The translations under genes and the position numbers were made by a program. A stretch of 64,000 bases of DNA. Origin: Saprospiraceae bacterium (GTDB lineage Bacteria; Bacteroidota; Bacteroidia; Chitinophagales; Saprospiraceae). The notes under the pieces were generated by a model. The model saw nothing but the letters and a program-made list of their open reading frames with translations, had not been told where the DNA came from and did no database searches. The DNA lies in the NCBI GenBank assembly GCA_016715965.1, contig JADJXG010000001.1, positions 186,001-250,000 on the forward strand. The letters run 5' to 3'. This document shows positions 9,111-17,937 of this stretch, one piece after another. The stretch's first letter is position 1, and the number at the start of each line of letters is the position of its first letter.

Positions 9111-9452
9111 CTATTTCGTCAAATGTGATATCAAAGAATTACTCACTTTCAATTTTATTCTTCTGCGCAAAAGAAAATGAACAAGGACTACCAAAATAAT
9201 ATAGACTGCTGCAAGTGCCAGAAATCCAAGATAGAGTTTACCCATCCATTCTCCCATCCAAACCGCGATACCAATGCTCATCATGAGCATAAACAATGTG
9301 AATAATATCAAACAAATCAAATGAACAACAAAACTTGAGAACAAACTTGTAAACTGATCAATGAGTTTTAATTTATACAACTCAAGGCTTGTCTCCCAGT
9401 ATTCCTGAGCTTTTTGGACGAGGGGTTCGTAAAATTTTTCTTCTGGTTCCAT
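9111..9452 (-). CDS. Holin-superfamily-like (DUF1469-type) inner membrane protein
   Basis: A 113-aa protein with an amphipathic N-terminus (residues 1-32), two strong transmembrane helices at about 36-65 and 70-93, and a basic C-terminus (RRRIKLK). This is the arrangement of phage_holin_3_6 / DUF1469 proteins, which are bacterial membrane proteins rather than phage lysis genes. It is the middle gene between the YtxH gene (80 bp upstream) and the 129-aa hypothetical. The function is probably envelope maintenance or stress; nothing in the sequence makes this specific. Confidence 0.72.
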   Translation of the reverse strand: MEPEEKFYEPLVQKAQEYWETSLELYKLKLIDQFTSLFSSFVVHLICLILFTLFMLMMSIGIAVWMGEWMGKLYLGFLALAAVYIILVVLVHFLLRRRIKLKVSNSLISHLTK

Positions 9453-9532
9453 GGTTTTTATCTGTCAATATTTAAAGCTTTTTCCATCTCAATGAAAATA
9501 CTTCCATTTTACCATCCACTCTTCTTGTTGAT

Positions 9533-9760
9533 TTATTGCATTTCATCTTTTGGAGTTTCTGTTTTTTTGTTATCCAGAGTTTCCGAAATGATGTCCAAGA
9601 GATCTTCCAATCTGAGCTTGAGATCTTCACTTGTTTCTAAAGCTTTTTTGGAAATTTTTTTCCTTGTTTTTGATCCCTTGGTGGGTGCAAATAAAACTCC
9701 CAATAGAGCACCAAGCGCCACTCCAGCAATGACTCCGATTAAAATATTTGATTTACTCAT
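9533..9760 (-). CDS. YtxH domain protein
   Basis: A 75-aa protein starting at the ATG at 9760; a TTG three codons upstream is less likely. It has a small-residue-rich helix at 6-24 with the YtxH pattern (GVIAGVALGALLGVLFAP), then TKGSKTRKKISK and a coiled coil. The family is membrane-anchored and associated with general stress in Firmicutes and Bacteroidota. First gene of the trio 9760-8716. Confidence 0.85.
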   Translation of the reverse strand: MSKSNILIGVIAGVALGALLGVLFAPTKGSKTRKKISKKALETSEDLKLRLEDLLDIISETLDNKKTETPKDEMQ

Positions 9761-9769
9761 ATAGACCAA

Positions 9770-10143
9770 AATAAATTATAAACTTCCGCATCACAAACGA
9801 TCAAATACCAGCATCCATTTAAAATCACCTTCTTAAAACAAAGATTGGGATGATCGGAAGGAGAAAATCTGACATTTTTCAACTATAGCGGGGTTGCAAA
9901 AATCAAGCCAATGGGTTCAAAAACGAAAATTTTATTAAAAACGAATTGTCAAGTATGGAAGATATCTTAGTTTGAAGCTACTAAAGGAAATAAACAATTT
10001 CAGAGAATAAAAAGTTCCTGAGCCATATTTCTTCAACTCGTTCCCTTTTAACCTGAACCAAAGATGGCTTTAAATCATGTTCATTTGATGGACATAATTG
10101 GGAAAATTATTCCTATTCCAGCAAGTCTATTATTGAAAAATGC
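9770..10143. other. Intergenic stretch without a recognised feature
   Basis: About 370 AT-rich bases between the YtxH gene start and the end of the lipoprotein gene. It must hold the promoter of the trio, but I see no convincing -33/-7 pair, no strong hairpin and no protein-like frame. Confidence 0.5.
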
Positions 10144-11655
10144 TCATTTTTCAAATTCAAAACAACCCAGGTCAGGGCTGACTGGATCTCTCGGAAAACC
10201 CAATAGATCCAATTGTAAAAGGCTTAATGGTTTGGCTTTATTTTCAGCGACGGAAAGACTATCCAAACGAAAATCATTTTCCTCTATCTTTCTGAATAAG
10301 CTATCTGTTTTTTGGTAGAGGATGCAAGCTTCGGTATAAGTTGTAATAAAGTCTGGATAATTTCTTTGTGACAAAAGTTCCTTCGATCTAAACAAACAAT
10401 TCACTAGGCTCAAATTAAATGGAACCAATTTTAGTTCATCACGAACCATCCAAAACTCATCTTCATTGGATCCTGTAATGATACAGTTGGTAAAAGCTGC
10501 CTGCAAAGAATTGGACCGAATGTCCAGGCAAAATGGTGGATCTGCACAATAAAGATTCGAAACAAACACCGATGATTCGTCGTTTCCGAAATTGGCAAAA
10601 GTGGTATATGCAACCTGCAATTGTCCTCCGTTCTGAAACGAAATCGATTGTTGACCCTGATCAAAAAACAAGCAATTGTTTAACTCCAATTTCGCACTCA
10701 AGGCATTTATCCCGGAAAAGGATTGATGGGAAAATACACAATTGCTGATCTCGCATTCAGAAAGGCTGTCCATAGAAAGCCCCTGCAAACTATTTCGAAT
10801 GTCCGCAAATTTGAAGGTATTGCCCTTTGAATATTTATCCAGTGCAATACCCGACCATTGCCCGGGTAAGTCCTGAAAAATAGGTTCGAGCCGAGCTCCG
10901 GTGATTAATACCCTGTTATCTTGTGTTCCGTTGACTTTAATCGATGCATTGGATCCGATGATCAGACGACCATCCTGATAAAAAACAGTGCCTCCTTCTG
11001 CATTTTTATAAGAAGCCAGTCCTCCAAAGAAATGAATTTTGGTTCCAGCTTCAATCTGCAGCACTCCGTTGTCCAAAAAAACCACTCCGTACACCACATA
11101 AGGTTTTGGATCATTCCAAACCAATGTCGCACCCTCCAGATCAAACCCTGAAACTTGCCGCTGATGGGATTTGGCAGGAAAATAATTGGCATTTTGTCCA
11201 TACGCCTCAAGTATTAAAGTTTTTGTCCCCCCTGAATTTTCTACGATCACAGAATCTAAAATCACAAATGGACTTATTTCCAGTGGGTCATTTGGTTGGA
11301 TGGTGACTTCACAAAAAAGATAAATGCTGTCTTTGGAATTAATTTGCAGGTTTTTAAATGATCTGCCGGTCTGTCCATTTAAGTTCAGCCTGAAGTGGGA
11401 ATTTGATCCCCCTGCAAGGTACAAATTTTCAAGTACTATTCCCTCATTGCTGGTATTGAAGATTTTGATGTAAAGCGTCGTTGAACCGAGGGTGGTAAAT
11501 ACGGTATCAAAACTAAGGGTGTCCGAAGAAAAACGGATCGACAATTCAGATTTATAGTCGGGCTCTTTAAGGCAAGAGGAGCAAAATACCCCACTCAGAA
11601 TCAATAAAATAATCACTTTAAAACTAATTGTCTGCCCCTGCTTTTTAAAATCCAT
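10144..11655 (-). CDS. Surface lipoprotein with parallel beta-helix
   Basis: A 503-aa protein with a hydrophobic signal at residues 13-24 and lipobox-like cysteines at 25 and 28 (FCSSC-LKEPDY), so it is probably anchored to the outer membrane. Residues ~38-155 resemble an Ig-like / choice-of-anchor domain (SIRFSSDTLSFDTVFTTLGS is a common opening in Bacteroidota lipoproteins). From ~190 on there are short repeating strands (GVLQIEAGTKIHFF, RLIIGSNASIKVNG, CEISNCVFSHQSFSGINA, LELNNCLFF) as in right-handed beta-helix proteins. It ends SPDLGCFEFEK, a frequent C-terminus of this group. The role is unknown; polysaccharide binding or cleavage is possible, but no catalytic set is visible. It is divergent from the glycosyltransferase cluster. 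Confidence 0.82.
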   Translation of the reverse strand: MDFKKQGQTISFKVIILLILSGVFCSSCLKEPDYKSELSIRFSSDTLSFDTVFTTLGSTTLYIKIFNTSNEGIVLENLYLAGGSNSHFRLNLNGQTGRSFKNLQINSKDSIYLFCEVTIQPNDPLEISPFVILDSVIVENSGGTKTLILEAYGQNANYFPAKSHQRQVSGFDLEGATLVWNDPKPYVVYGVVFLDNGVLQIEAGTKIHFFGGLASYKNAEGGTVFYQDGRLIIGSNASIKVNGTQDNRVLITGARLEPIFQDLPGQWSGIALDKYSKGNTFKFADIRNSLQGLSMDSLSECEISNCVFSHQSFSGINALSAKLELNNCLFFDQGQQSISFQNGGQLQVAYTTFANFGNDESSVFVSNLYCADPPFCLDIRSNSLQAAFTNCIITGSNEDEFWMVRDELKLVPFNLSLVNCLFRSKELLSQRNYPDFITTYTEACILYQKTDSLFRKIEENDFRLDSLSVAENKAKPLSLLQLDLLGFPRDPVSPDLGCFEFEK

Positions 11656-11691
11656 GAATCAATAAACGGATATAGTTGAACAAAAATATAC

Positions 11692-11699
11692 TACTTTTG
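11692..11699 (+). promoter_or_regulatory. -7 box of the glycosyltransferase cluster
   Basis: TACTTTTG matches TAnnTTTG and lies 15 bp before the ATG at 11714, giving a very short leader. No TTTG at ideal -33 spacing. Confidence 0.5.
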
Positions 11700-11713
11700 C
11701 CAAAAATTAGAAA

Positions 11714-11869
11714 ATGTCTGAAAACAAAGTTTCCCACGGCAAAGACTGGTTGATCTTCTTAATTTCAACTGTTGTTATGTGTTTATTGCTTTGGGTTGCA
11801 CCAGCTTGGTTTTGGGTACCTTTGCCTTTTGTTCTGACATACCTTACCAAAGCATTTGGCGCCCTGTAA
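11714..11869 (+). CDS. 51-aa two-helix membrane protein
   Basis: A small ORF with a clear ATG just after a -7 box and 14 bp before the next gene. The protein starts MSENKVSHGKDW and then has two hydrophobic stretches, LIFLISTVVMCLLLWVAP and FWVPLPFVLTYLTKAFG. Because it is the first gene of a co-directional glycosyltransferase set, it may be an accessory subunit of a membrane glycosyltransferase. That is inference from position. It is easily missed because of its size, but the start context, spacing and composition support it. Confidence 0.65.
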   Translation: MSENKVSHGKDWLIFLISTVVMCLLLWVAPAWFWVPLPFVLTYLTKAFGAL

Positions 11870-11883
11870 GCTGACAGGCCTCC

Positions 11884-12573
11884 ATGTTGGTCGATTTAAT
11901 AACACCGGCTCTCAATGAAGAGAAAGCCATAGGTTTGGTTATTGAAGATATTCCCAAGCAAACGATACGACACATCCTGGTTTGTGACAATGGCAGCACA
12001 GACCAGACCAGAGAAATTGCCGCTTCAAAAGGAGCTATAGTCCTTACTGAACTTGAAAGAGGATACGGAGCAGCATGCTTAAAGGGCATGCAATGGATTG
12101 CAGCACTTCCGTTGGAAGACCAACCGGAAATCATCGTATTTATTGACAGCGATTACTCAGATTTCCCGGACGAAATACCAGATTTGATCCAGCCCATTGT
12201 TGAAAACAAAGCTGATTTAGTGATTGGATCGAGGGTTTTGGGTAAATCACAAAAAGGATCTCTTACCCAGGTACAAAAGTTTGGGAATTGGCTTGCCACT
12301 TATCTGATCAGAACATTATACGGTTATCAATTCACTGATTTAGGACCATTCAGAGCCATAAGATATACCACCCTTCTGGGACTTAACATGAAGGATCGCA
12401 ACTACGGGTGGACGGTTGAAATGCAGATCAAAGCGGCGAAAAATAAAATTCGGGCCATCGAAATTCCGGTATCCTATAAGAACAGAATTGGTGTCTCAAA
12501 AGTATCCGGCACAATTAAGGGCAGCTTTCTTGCGGGTTGTAAAATCCTCTATACTATCTTCAAGCACTTGTAA
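11884..12573 (+). CDS. Family 2 glycosyltransferase, dolichyl-phosphate-mannose-synthase-like
   Basis: A 229-aa GT-A enzyme. Conserved parts are TPALNEE at 7-13, DNGSTD at 35-40, RGYGAACLKGM at about 59-69 and the metal-binding DSD at 88-90. The region after 115 (VIGSRVLGK ... TDLGPFRAIR ... YGWTVEMQIKAA) is typical of polyprenyl-phosphate sugar synthases of the DPM1/YfdG type. It has no C-terminal membrane helices, so it is a soluble or peripheral version. The probable product is a polyprenyl-phosphate sugar serving the GT-C enzyme encoded at 14171; this link is inferred from gene order. Confidence 0.85.
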   Translation: MLVDLITPALNEEKAIGLVIEDIPKQTIRHILVCDNGSTDQTREIAASKGAIVLTELERGYGAACLKGMQWIAALPLEDQPEIIVFIDSDYSDFPDEIPDLIQPIVENKADLVIGSRVLGKSQKGSLTQVQKFGNWLATYLIRTLYGYQFTDLGPFRAIRYTTLLGLNMKDRNYGWTVEMQIKAAKNKIRAIEIPVSYKNRIGVSKVSGTIKGSFLAGCKILYTIFKHL

Positions 12574-12642
12574 CATTTGGTAAATCTTGTCAATGTTTTG
12601 CAAATCAAGAAGTTTGCAGAATTTTAATCTGTGACTAAAGGT

Positions 12643-12650
12643 TAATTTTG
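12643..12650 (+). promoter_or_regulatory. -7 box before the CESA-like gene
   Basis: TAATTTTG in the 93-bp gap between two cluster genes, 16 bp before the ATG at 12667. This suggests an internal promoter. Confidence 0.45.
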
Positions 12651-12666
12651 TTCAGAATATTCGGAT

Positions 12667-14145
12667 ATGCTACAAACCTTCCTGATTGGCTTATACACGG
12701 CCTGCTTAGTGTACATGACATTTTTCTGTCTGGTACAATTGAATTTGCTCAAAGCTTACAGATTGCACCGAAAGAATAAAAAAGTATTAGAGCCTGCGTC
12801 TTTGGATGATCCGAACCTGCCCCTGGTAACCATTCAATTGCCTATTTTTAATGAGGTTTATGTGGTGGATCGTTTGATTGACCATATCACTCAGCTGGAT
12901 TATCCCAAAGAGAAATTACAAATTCAGATATTGGATGATTCGACCGATGATACTTATTTCCTGGCCCAGAAAAAAACGGAAGAATACCAAAGCCTGGGAT
13001 TTAATATTCAGCATCTGCACAGGGCCAACAGACAAGGTTTTAAGGCTGGCGCATTAAAGGAAGGAATGCTCAGTGCTACAGGAGAGTTTATTGCAATATT
13101 TGACGCAGATTTTCTTCCGGAAAGAGATTTTCTGCTAAAGTCCATACCCTATTTTTCCAAGCCTGATATTGGAGTGGTTCAAAGTCGCTGGACCCATCTC
13201 AATGAAGATTATTCATTGCTTACCCAATTGCAAGCATTTCAATTGAACGTACATTTTACCGTTGAACAAGCCGGCAGATGTGAGGCAGGACATTTCTTGC
13301 AGTTTAATGGTACCGCTGGAATTTGGCGTAAATCTACCATTGAAGACGCAGGAGGATGGCAATCAGATACCTTGACAGAGGATTTGGATTTGAGCTACAG
13401 AGCGCAACTTAAATCTTGGAAAATTCAATTTGTAGAAGACATTACCTGTCCTGCTGAATTGCCGGTGGATATTTACGGTTACAAGTCGCAACAATTTCGT
13501 TGGATGAAGGGCGGTGCTGAGAATTCAAAAAAATTATTGCCCATTATCCTTCGTTCCAATTTATCCATTAAGTTGAAGTTTTTCTCTGCCCTGCATCTAT
13601 TGGCCAGCAGTATTTTTCTGGTAATTTTTTGGGTAGCTTTGTTGAGTGTGCCGGTATTGTACATCATGGACGATTTGGGAATGAAAGCCACATTTCTTGG
13701 ATTTTGTCTTTTGGGTACTTTATCGATGCTGGCAATTTTCTATGAAGCCAATGTGATGACCTGTCATCAGGATCAATCCAAATGGAAGCGACTAAAAAGA
13801 TTTGGCTTACTGTTTCCAGCTTTCATGGCGGTCTCGATGGGACTTAGTTTTCACAACAGCATTGCGGTGATACAGGGATTTCTGGGAAAAAAATCAGGGT
13901 TTGTAAGAACTCCCAAATTCAGCATTGTCCACAATAAGGAATCATTTTTTGACAAATCCTACTTTAAGAGCAAACTGGATTGGAAACTAATGATTGAAAG
14001 TTTCATTCTAATGTACTTCGTCTTTGCGATCGGTCTGGGAATTGCGCTTGAATATTTTGCATTTATGATGTTTCATTTTATGCTGATGATCGGTTACGGA
14101 TTTAACTTTATTTATTCCATGCGTCATTTGAGTTTTAAGTCCTAG
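12667..14145 (+). CDS. Processive family 2 glycosyltransferase (cellulose-synthase/CESA-like)
   Basis: A 492-aa integral membrane enzyme with an N-terminal helix at 4-28, a cytoplasmic GT-A domain at ~50-300, and at least four C-terminal helices from ~305. The processive GT set is complete: LDDSTDD at 89-95, DAD at 146-148, TED at 237-239 and QQFRW at 275-279. This makes it a likely synthase of a linear beta-linked glucan or mannan-type polymer, or a glycolipid glucosyltransferase; the closest general class is CESA_CelA_like. No PilZ domain, so no direct cyclic-di-GMP control is apparent. It is followed after 25 bp by a GT-C gene. Confidence 0.9.
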   Translation: MLQTFLIGLYTACLVYMTFFCLVQLNLLKAYRLHRKNKKVLEPASLDDPNLPLVTIQLPIFNEVYVVDRLIDHITQLDYPKEKLQIQILDDSTDDTYFLAQKKTEEYQSLGFNIQHLHRANRQGFKAGALKEGMLSATGEFIAIFDADFLPERDFLLKSIPYFSKPDIGVVQSRWTHLNEDYSLLTQLQAFQLNVHFTVEQAGRCEAGHFLQFNGTAGIWRKSTIEDAGGWQSDTLTEDLDLSYRAQLKSWKIQFVEDITCPAELPVDIYGYKSQQFRWMKGGAENSKKLLPIILRSNLSIKLKFFSALHLLASSIFLVIFWVALLSVPVLYIMDDLGMKATFLGFCLLGTLSMLAIFYEANVMTCHQDQSKWKRLKRFGLLFPAFMAVSMGLSFHNSIAVIQGFLGKKSGFVRTPKFSIVHNKESFFDKSYFKSKLDWKLMIESFILMYFVFAIGLGIALEYFAFMMFHFMLMIGYGFNFIYSMRHLSFKS

Positions 14146-14154
14146 AAATTGGTT

Positions 14155-14162
14155 TAATTTTG
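14155..14162 (+). promoter_or_regulatory. -7-like box directly before the GT-C gene
   Basis: TAATTTTG ends 8 bp before the ATG at 14171. If used, it would give an almost leaderless message. A chance match within an operon is possible. Confidence 0.3.
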
Positions 14163-14170
14163 TGAATTCG

Positions 14171-15520
14171 ATGAAACTGAATTCACCATTCCCTATTCAC
14201 CCCACCCAGCTTTCGATTTTTTTTGTACTTTTTATGTCTGCATTACAATATTGCGGACAAAGAGAAGCGTTTTGGACCACCGCCCTACTTTATTTACTCT
14301 CCTGCTTGTCTTATCTTCTGATTCTGTTTTCAAATACGGAAGTGGAAAAAATCAGCAGATGGATCGGAATCGGGTTTCTCATTCGGATCATGGGTATTTT
14401 TGCATTTCCCTATTTGAGCGATGACATTTACCGCTTTTGGTGGGATGGTTTTTTGATCACAAAAGGGATCAATCCATTTTCGTACACGCCAACAGAATTA
14501 ATGCAGATGGAACAGATGTCTTCATTGCACAAAGATCTGGGATTGCATTATTCCAAACTCAACTCTCCCAATTATCACAGCGTCTATCCGCCTCTGGCAC
14601 AATTTGTATTTTCTTTTTCTGCCCGTTTGGCCGGGGCCAACATCTACATTTTCAGTATAATTCTTAAACTTGTTATTTTACTGGCTGATCTCATTATTGT
14701 ATTCAGCGCAAAGAAAATTCTAAGCATTCTTTCAAAGCATCCAAAAATGCTGCTTATCTATTTTCTCAATCCTTTGGTCATTATGGAACTTAACGGCAAT
14801 CTTCATTTTGAAAGCTGGATGATTGCATTCATGGGATTGTCCATACTATACTTACAGCAACAAAAAACAATCCTTTCCGCAGCAACTTTGGGAATGTCAT
14901 TCCTTGCCAAAATGATCAGCCTGATTACTTTCCCCTGGTATCTTTTAACACTTCGAAAGAAAAAGTCAATGACATTTAGCGCCATTCTAATTACATTCAT
15001 CTCTTTGTTCTTATTGATGATTCCATGGTCAAAAGAAGGCATTAGTGGTTTTCAATTGTATTTTCAGAAATTCGAATTTAACTCCAGCATTTACAAATTG
15101 CTACAGCTGTTTGCTGAAGAAAACAAATGGTGGAAATTTAAAGAGAACATAGGATTTATCTTGGCTATAATTAGTTTAATGACCATCCTAACTCTTTGGC
15201 TCTATGATCTTTTGGTGGAAAGAGAAACAAAGTATAAATTTCAATCTGTTTGGTATATTTGGATGGTTTACCTCCTGATGGGATCCACTGTACATCCATG
15301 GTATTTGACCCCCATCTTATTTCTAGCAGTGTTTTCCCACCCTCTCACTTCAATTGCCTGGTCTTTTATGATCGTTGGAACTTACATACATTACGATCCT
15401 GATCTCAAGCATTTATTTTCTGGATTTGTGGTGCTTGAATATTTTTTTCTTTTTGTTATTTTCATAATTGAAATAAAATACAAACCACAAATATTCAAGA
15501 ATGCTTTTTCTTTAAAATAA
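14171..15520 (+). CDS. GT-C polytopic glycosyltransferase (mannosyltransferase-like)
   Basis: About 449 aa from the ATG at 14171; a GTG at 14162 is an alternative but overlaps a -7-like box. The protein has roughly eleven hydrophobic helices. The first loop carries LSDDIYRFWWDG at about 82-93 and then KGINPFSYTP. This DD-x-x-R-x-x-W-D-G ... GINP pattern is characteristic of polyprenyl-phosphate-sugar-dependent GT-C enzymes such as the alpha-1,6-mannosyltransferase group. It would use the lipid-linked sugar made by the GT2 at 11884 and add it on the periplasmic face. The acceptor is unknown. Confidence 0.82.
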   Translation: MKLNSPFPIHPTQLSIFFVLFMSALQYCGQREAFWTTALLYLLSCLSYLLILFSNTEVEKISRWIGIGFLIRIMGIFAFPYLSDDIYRFWWDGFLITKGINPFSYTPTELMQMEQMSSLHKDLGLHYSKLNSPNYHSVYPPLAQFVFSFSARLAGANIYIFSIILKLVILLADLIIVFSAKKILSILSKHPKMLLIYFLNPLVIMELNGNLHFESWMIAFMGLSILYLQQQKTILSAATLGMSFLAKMISLITFPWYLLTLRKKKSMTFSAILITFISLFLLMIPWSKEGISGFQLYFQKFEFNSSIYKLLQLFAEENKWWKFKENIGFILAIISLMTILTLWLYDLLVERETKYKFQSVWYIWMVYLLMGSTVHPWYLTPILFLAVFSHPLTSIAWSFMIVGTYIHYDPDLKHLFSGFVVLEYFFLFVIFIIEIKYKPQIFKNAFSLK

Positions 15521-15521
15521 C

Positions 15522-15553
15522 AAAGGCCGCAGAATTGAACCTCTGAAGCCTTT
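15522..15553. terminator. Possible bidirectional terminator between converging genes
   Basis: AAAGGC / GCCTTT, extended by an inner CAG / CTG pair, sits exactly between two converging genes. It lacks a long U-tract, so confidence is moderate. Confidence 0.4.
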
Positions 15554-15582
15554 CATTCTAAACTGAATTACAAGAGGAATAA

Positions 15583-16578
15583 TTATAACTTTGAAATAAA
15601 TTCCTTGAGGTCTCCCAATGGAATTTTATTGATCTGAATCAAAATCTTATCATCTTTTATGATTTGTTTCTCTAAATGTCCAAGATAATATTCTGTCTCC
15701 CCTTTTCCTACTACAATATACTGAACAGGCTCACCTACCGGCAATGGACCGAAGCAAACTCCACCTTCTGCACCTTGGCAACAAGGAGCAATGATTACAT
15801 TGTGATTCTTGAAAATACAAAAACTGGAAATGGTAATTTTATCATTGACTCCTTCGGCTTTGATTTCAAGACAAGGTTCCGTTCTATCCACCCCTTCAAA
15901 TCTCATAAAATAATCACAGTTGACCCATTTGAGACGTTCAGGAAAGCACTCAATACCAATGACCAATCCACCCCCCGATGAATCTCTGGTTTGCCATTCC
16001 GTCAGGAAAACATTTTCTGCCATGCTTGGATTCTGATCCGCCTCAATCCAATTGATACCAAAAGGAGTCTCTTCTCCATAAAACATTTCCATATCAGGGT
16101 GCACAGAAGAATGATTTTCAACAGGGATTTGAATGGTATAAGTTTTTCCGGGAGCCAGGTCCAAAGGTTTACCTTCGCAGAAGGCCTCTACATGCATCAT
16201 TCCCGCAGATTCCAAAATACCAGTTCCGGCATTGGTTGAAATCAGATTTCTAGCCATTTGATTTTTCTTATAAGCCCTGATGATCACCAATGTAATAAGT
16301 TTATTGGGCAATGGCTGACCATCCAATAAAAATGATTTTGGCTCAAAGATAATTCGGGACTTATCGCTGAAAGAGTGCACAATTCCTGACCAGGCTAAAA
16401 ATGTCACGGTATCTTTTGTTCGAAAATCTTCTTCCCAAATTGGATGCAGAACATGCCGATCATTGGTAATAAAATTGGGTTCAAATCTGTCAATAAATTG
16501 ATCAATATCTGTACAAGAAATTCCAATCATTAAAACGATCAAAGAAAACAATCGCATATATAAACTAAACTTTTTCAT
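15583..16578 (-). CDS. Lipoprotein of unknown function
   Basis: The start is chosen at the ATG at 16578 (331 aa): MKKFSLYMRLFSLIVLMIGISC is a clean lipoprotein signal with Cys22. An upstream start at 16608 would place ten extra residues before the signal. The mature part has beta-rich segments, for example a domain at ~55-185 with TYTIQIPVENHSSVHPDMEMF and a Cys-containing domain at ~215-300 (CFPERLKWVNCDYFMRFEG, SSFCIFKNHN, PCCQGAEGGVCFGP). The cysteine-rich PCCQG...GVCFG stretch is unusual. No family is recognised. It is co-directional with, and 72 bp from, the sigma / barrel pair, and could be part of that regulon or transcript. Confidence 0.75.
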   Translation of the reverse strand: MKKFSLYMRLFSLIVLMIGISCTDIDQFIDRFEPNFITNDRHVLHPIWEEDFRTKDTVTFLAWSGIVHSFSDKSRIIFEPKSFLLDGQPLPNKLITLVIIRAYKKNQMARNLISTNAGTGILESAGMMHVEAFCEGKPLDLAPGKTYTIQIPVENHSSVHPDMEMFYGEETPFGINWIEADQNPSMAENVFLTEWQTRDSSGGGLVIGIECFPERLKWVNCDYFMRFEGVDRTEPCLEIKAEGVNDKITISSFCIFKNHNVIIAPCCQGAEGGVCFGPLPVGEPVQYIVVGKGETEYYLGHLEKQIIKDDKILIQINKIPLGDLKEFISKL

Positions 16579-16650
16579 AATTTCAAAATTTAAAATCAAT
16601 TCGTACAATCAGATGACTATATCAATCCAATTTTGTTGCACGGGCTGTCA

Positions 16651-17937
16651 TTAATTTATTCTATAACTTAATCCAAATTTGACATTTGTCGATATGTAAT
16701 TTTCATTCACAGGCAAATCACTTGTATTAAATGGGTTTAGAAAATACATGAGGCCTGGCTCAATAAAAAATCCAATTCTATTGTAAACAGGCATAAACCA
16801 ATTGACATCCAAACTTGCAAACAATCCCACATTTGTCCTGTAAACTTCAAATCCGCTACCTGATCCTGTTGTAAAACCATTGCGCTGCAAATTGGGCTGA
16901 AACATGGTTCCTTTGTGTGTTGCAAATAAATTGATTCCGATTCCTGGTTGGATCGATAAACTGGACCGGCCTACCCTGACCCCGTATGCGATGGACAAGG
17001 GAATATGAATCATTCTGTGGTAGTTATGGGTCTTAACAATCCTTGTACCCGGTATTGTGTCCAATCGAATCAGAACCGAATCTTCGTACACCGCCACGAT
17101 TCGATAATCATCGTTGTTGACGTAGTTAAATTGCTCGTAGATCTGCTGCCCTGCAAAGCCGGCTCTGAAGGTCCAATTTTTCAAATGATAGGCCAATCTG
17201 ACACCAGCGATGGACGATACATTTTCCTTTTCAGAATTTCTTCTCGCAGAAATATAATTTGACATTTCAGATGCTTGTTCATTCAGGGTGAAGGGACTGT
17301 AACCCGGTCCAATATAAGCCTCAATGGCCCACCATTTAGAAGCCTTCCCTGAAAAACTATAACAATCAATTCCTTTGTTTAATTTCTTCAAAGTTTGTAT
17401 TCCAAGAAGTTCTGGTTGCTTTGGGTCCAATGCCTCCACCTCAATTTCAATTTGCTGCTTATCCTCATGTCTGATGAATGTTTCTGATTCGCTGACAAGA
17501 CTTTTTTCTTCCTCTGAAATATTCCGTGCCCTAAGACCCTCCTGCGAATTTGGTTTTAAAACATTGGATGTATGCTTGAGTTCAGCTTTCTTTGCTAAGC
17601 CTTCGTCATCATAAATGGAGGCTGGAAGGGAATTTTGACTGGCTGATGTATATTCATGGGTCAGGTCATTTATCTTATTCTGATTTGTAGAATTCTGCAA
17701 TGGCAATTCCTGATCATTTCTCCATGCGGATGAACTTTTTGTTGGCTGAATTGAATTAGATCCCTTATATAAAAACATCCCGATGGTGAGGCCCATGCAA
17801 ATTATCGGAATAAACCAAAACCGATTCCTTTTCTTCTGAGGTAGATGTGGTTTTACATTTTCCCAAATATATTCCGGCACGTGCTCCTGATGCATATTTG
17901 CCATATTTCTGATTTTGTCGGTCCATTCTTCTTTCAT
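16651..17937 (-). CDS. Sigma-coupled transmembrane protein with C-terminal outer-membrane beta-barrel domain
   Basis: A 428-aa protein with a cytoplasmic-like N-terminus at 1-37 (EEWTDKIRNMANMHQEHVPEYIWENVKPHLP), one transmembrane helix at ~41-57, a low-complexity polar linker at ~58-190, and a beta-barrel-like domain from ~205 to the end (WAIEAYIGPGYSPF ... IHIPLSIAYGVRVGRSSLSIQPGIGINLF ... TNVKFGLSYRIN). Its ATG overlaps the stop codon of the ECF sigma gene (ATGA), so translation is coupled. The N-terminal part and position fit an anti-sigma factor, while the C-terminus resembles porin-family barrels. If both parts act as predicted, it would span inner membrane, periplasm and outer membrane. 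No zinc motif typical of ZAS anti-sigma factors. Confidence 0.8.
   Translation of the reverse strand: MKEEWTDKIRNMANMHQEHVPEYIWENVKPHLPQKKRNRFWFIPIICMGLTIGMFLYKGSNSIQPTKSSSAWRNDQELPLQNSTNQNKINDLTHEYTSASQNSLPASIYDDEGLAKKAELKHTSNVLKPNSQEGLRARNISEEEKSLVSESETFIRHEDKQQIEIEVEALDPKQPELLGIQTLKKLNKGIDCYSFSGKASKWWAIEAYIGPGYSPFTLNEQASEMSNYISARRNSEKENVSSIAGVRLAYHLKNWTFRAGFAGQQIYEQFNYVNNDDYRIVAVYEDSVLIRLDTIPGTRIVKTHNYHRMIHIPLSIAYGVRVGRSSLSIQPGIGINLFATHKGTMFQPNLQRNGFTTGSGSGFEVYRTNVGLFASLDVNWFMPVYNRIGFFIEPGLMYFLNPFNTSDLPVNENYISTNVKFGLSYRIN

Noticed and set aside
9111..9452. Holin-like protein as evidence of a prophage
   Set aside because: No phage structural, lysis or integrase genes are nearby; the YtxH neighbour points to the chromosomal envelope trio.
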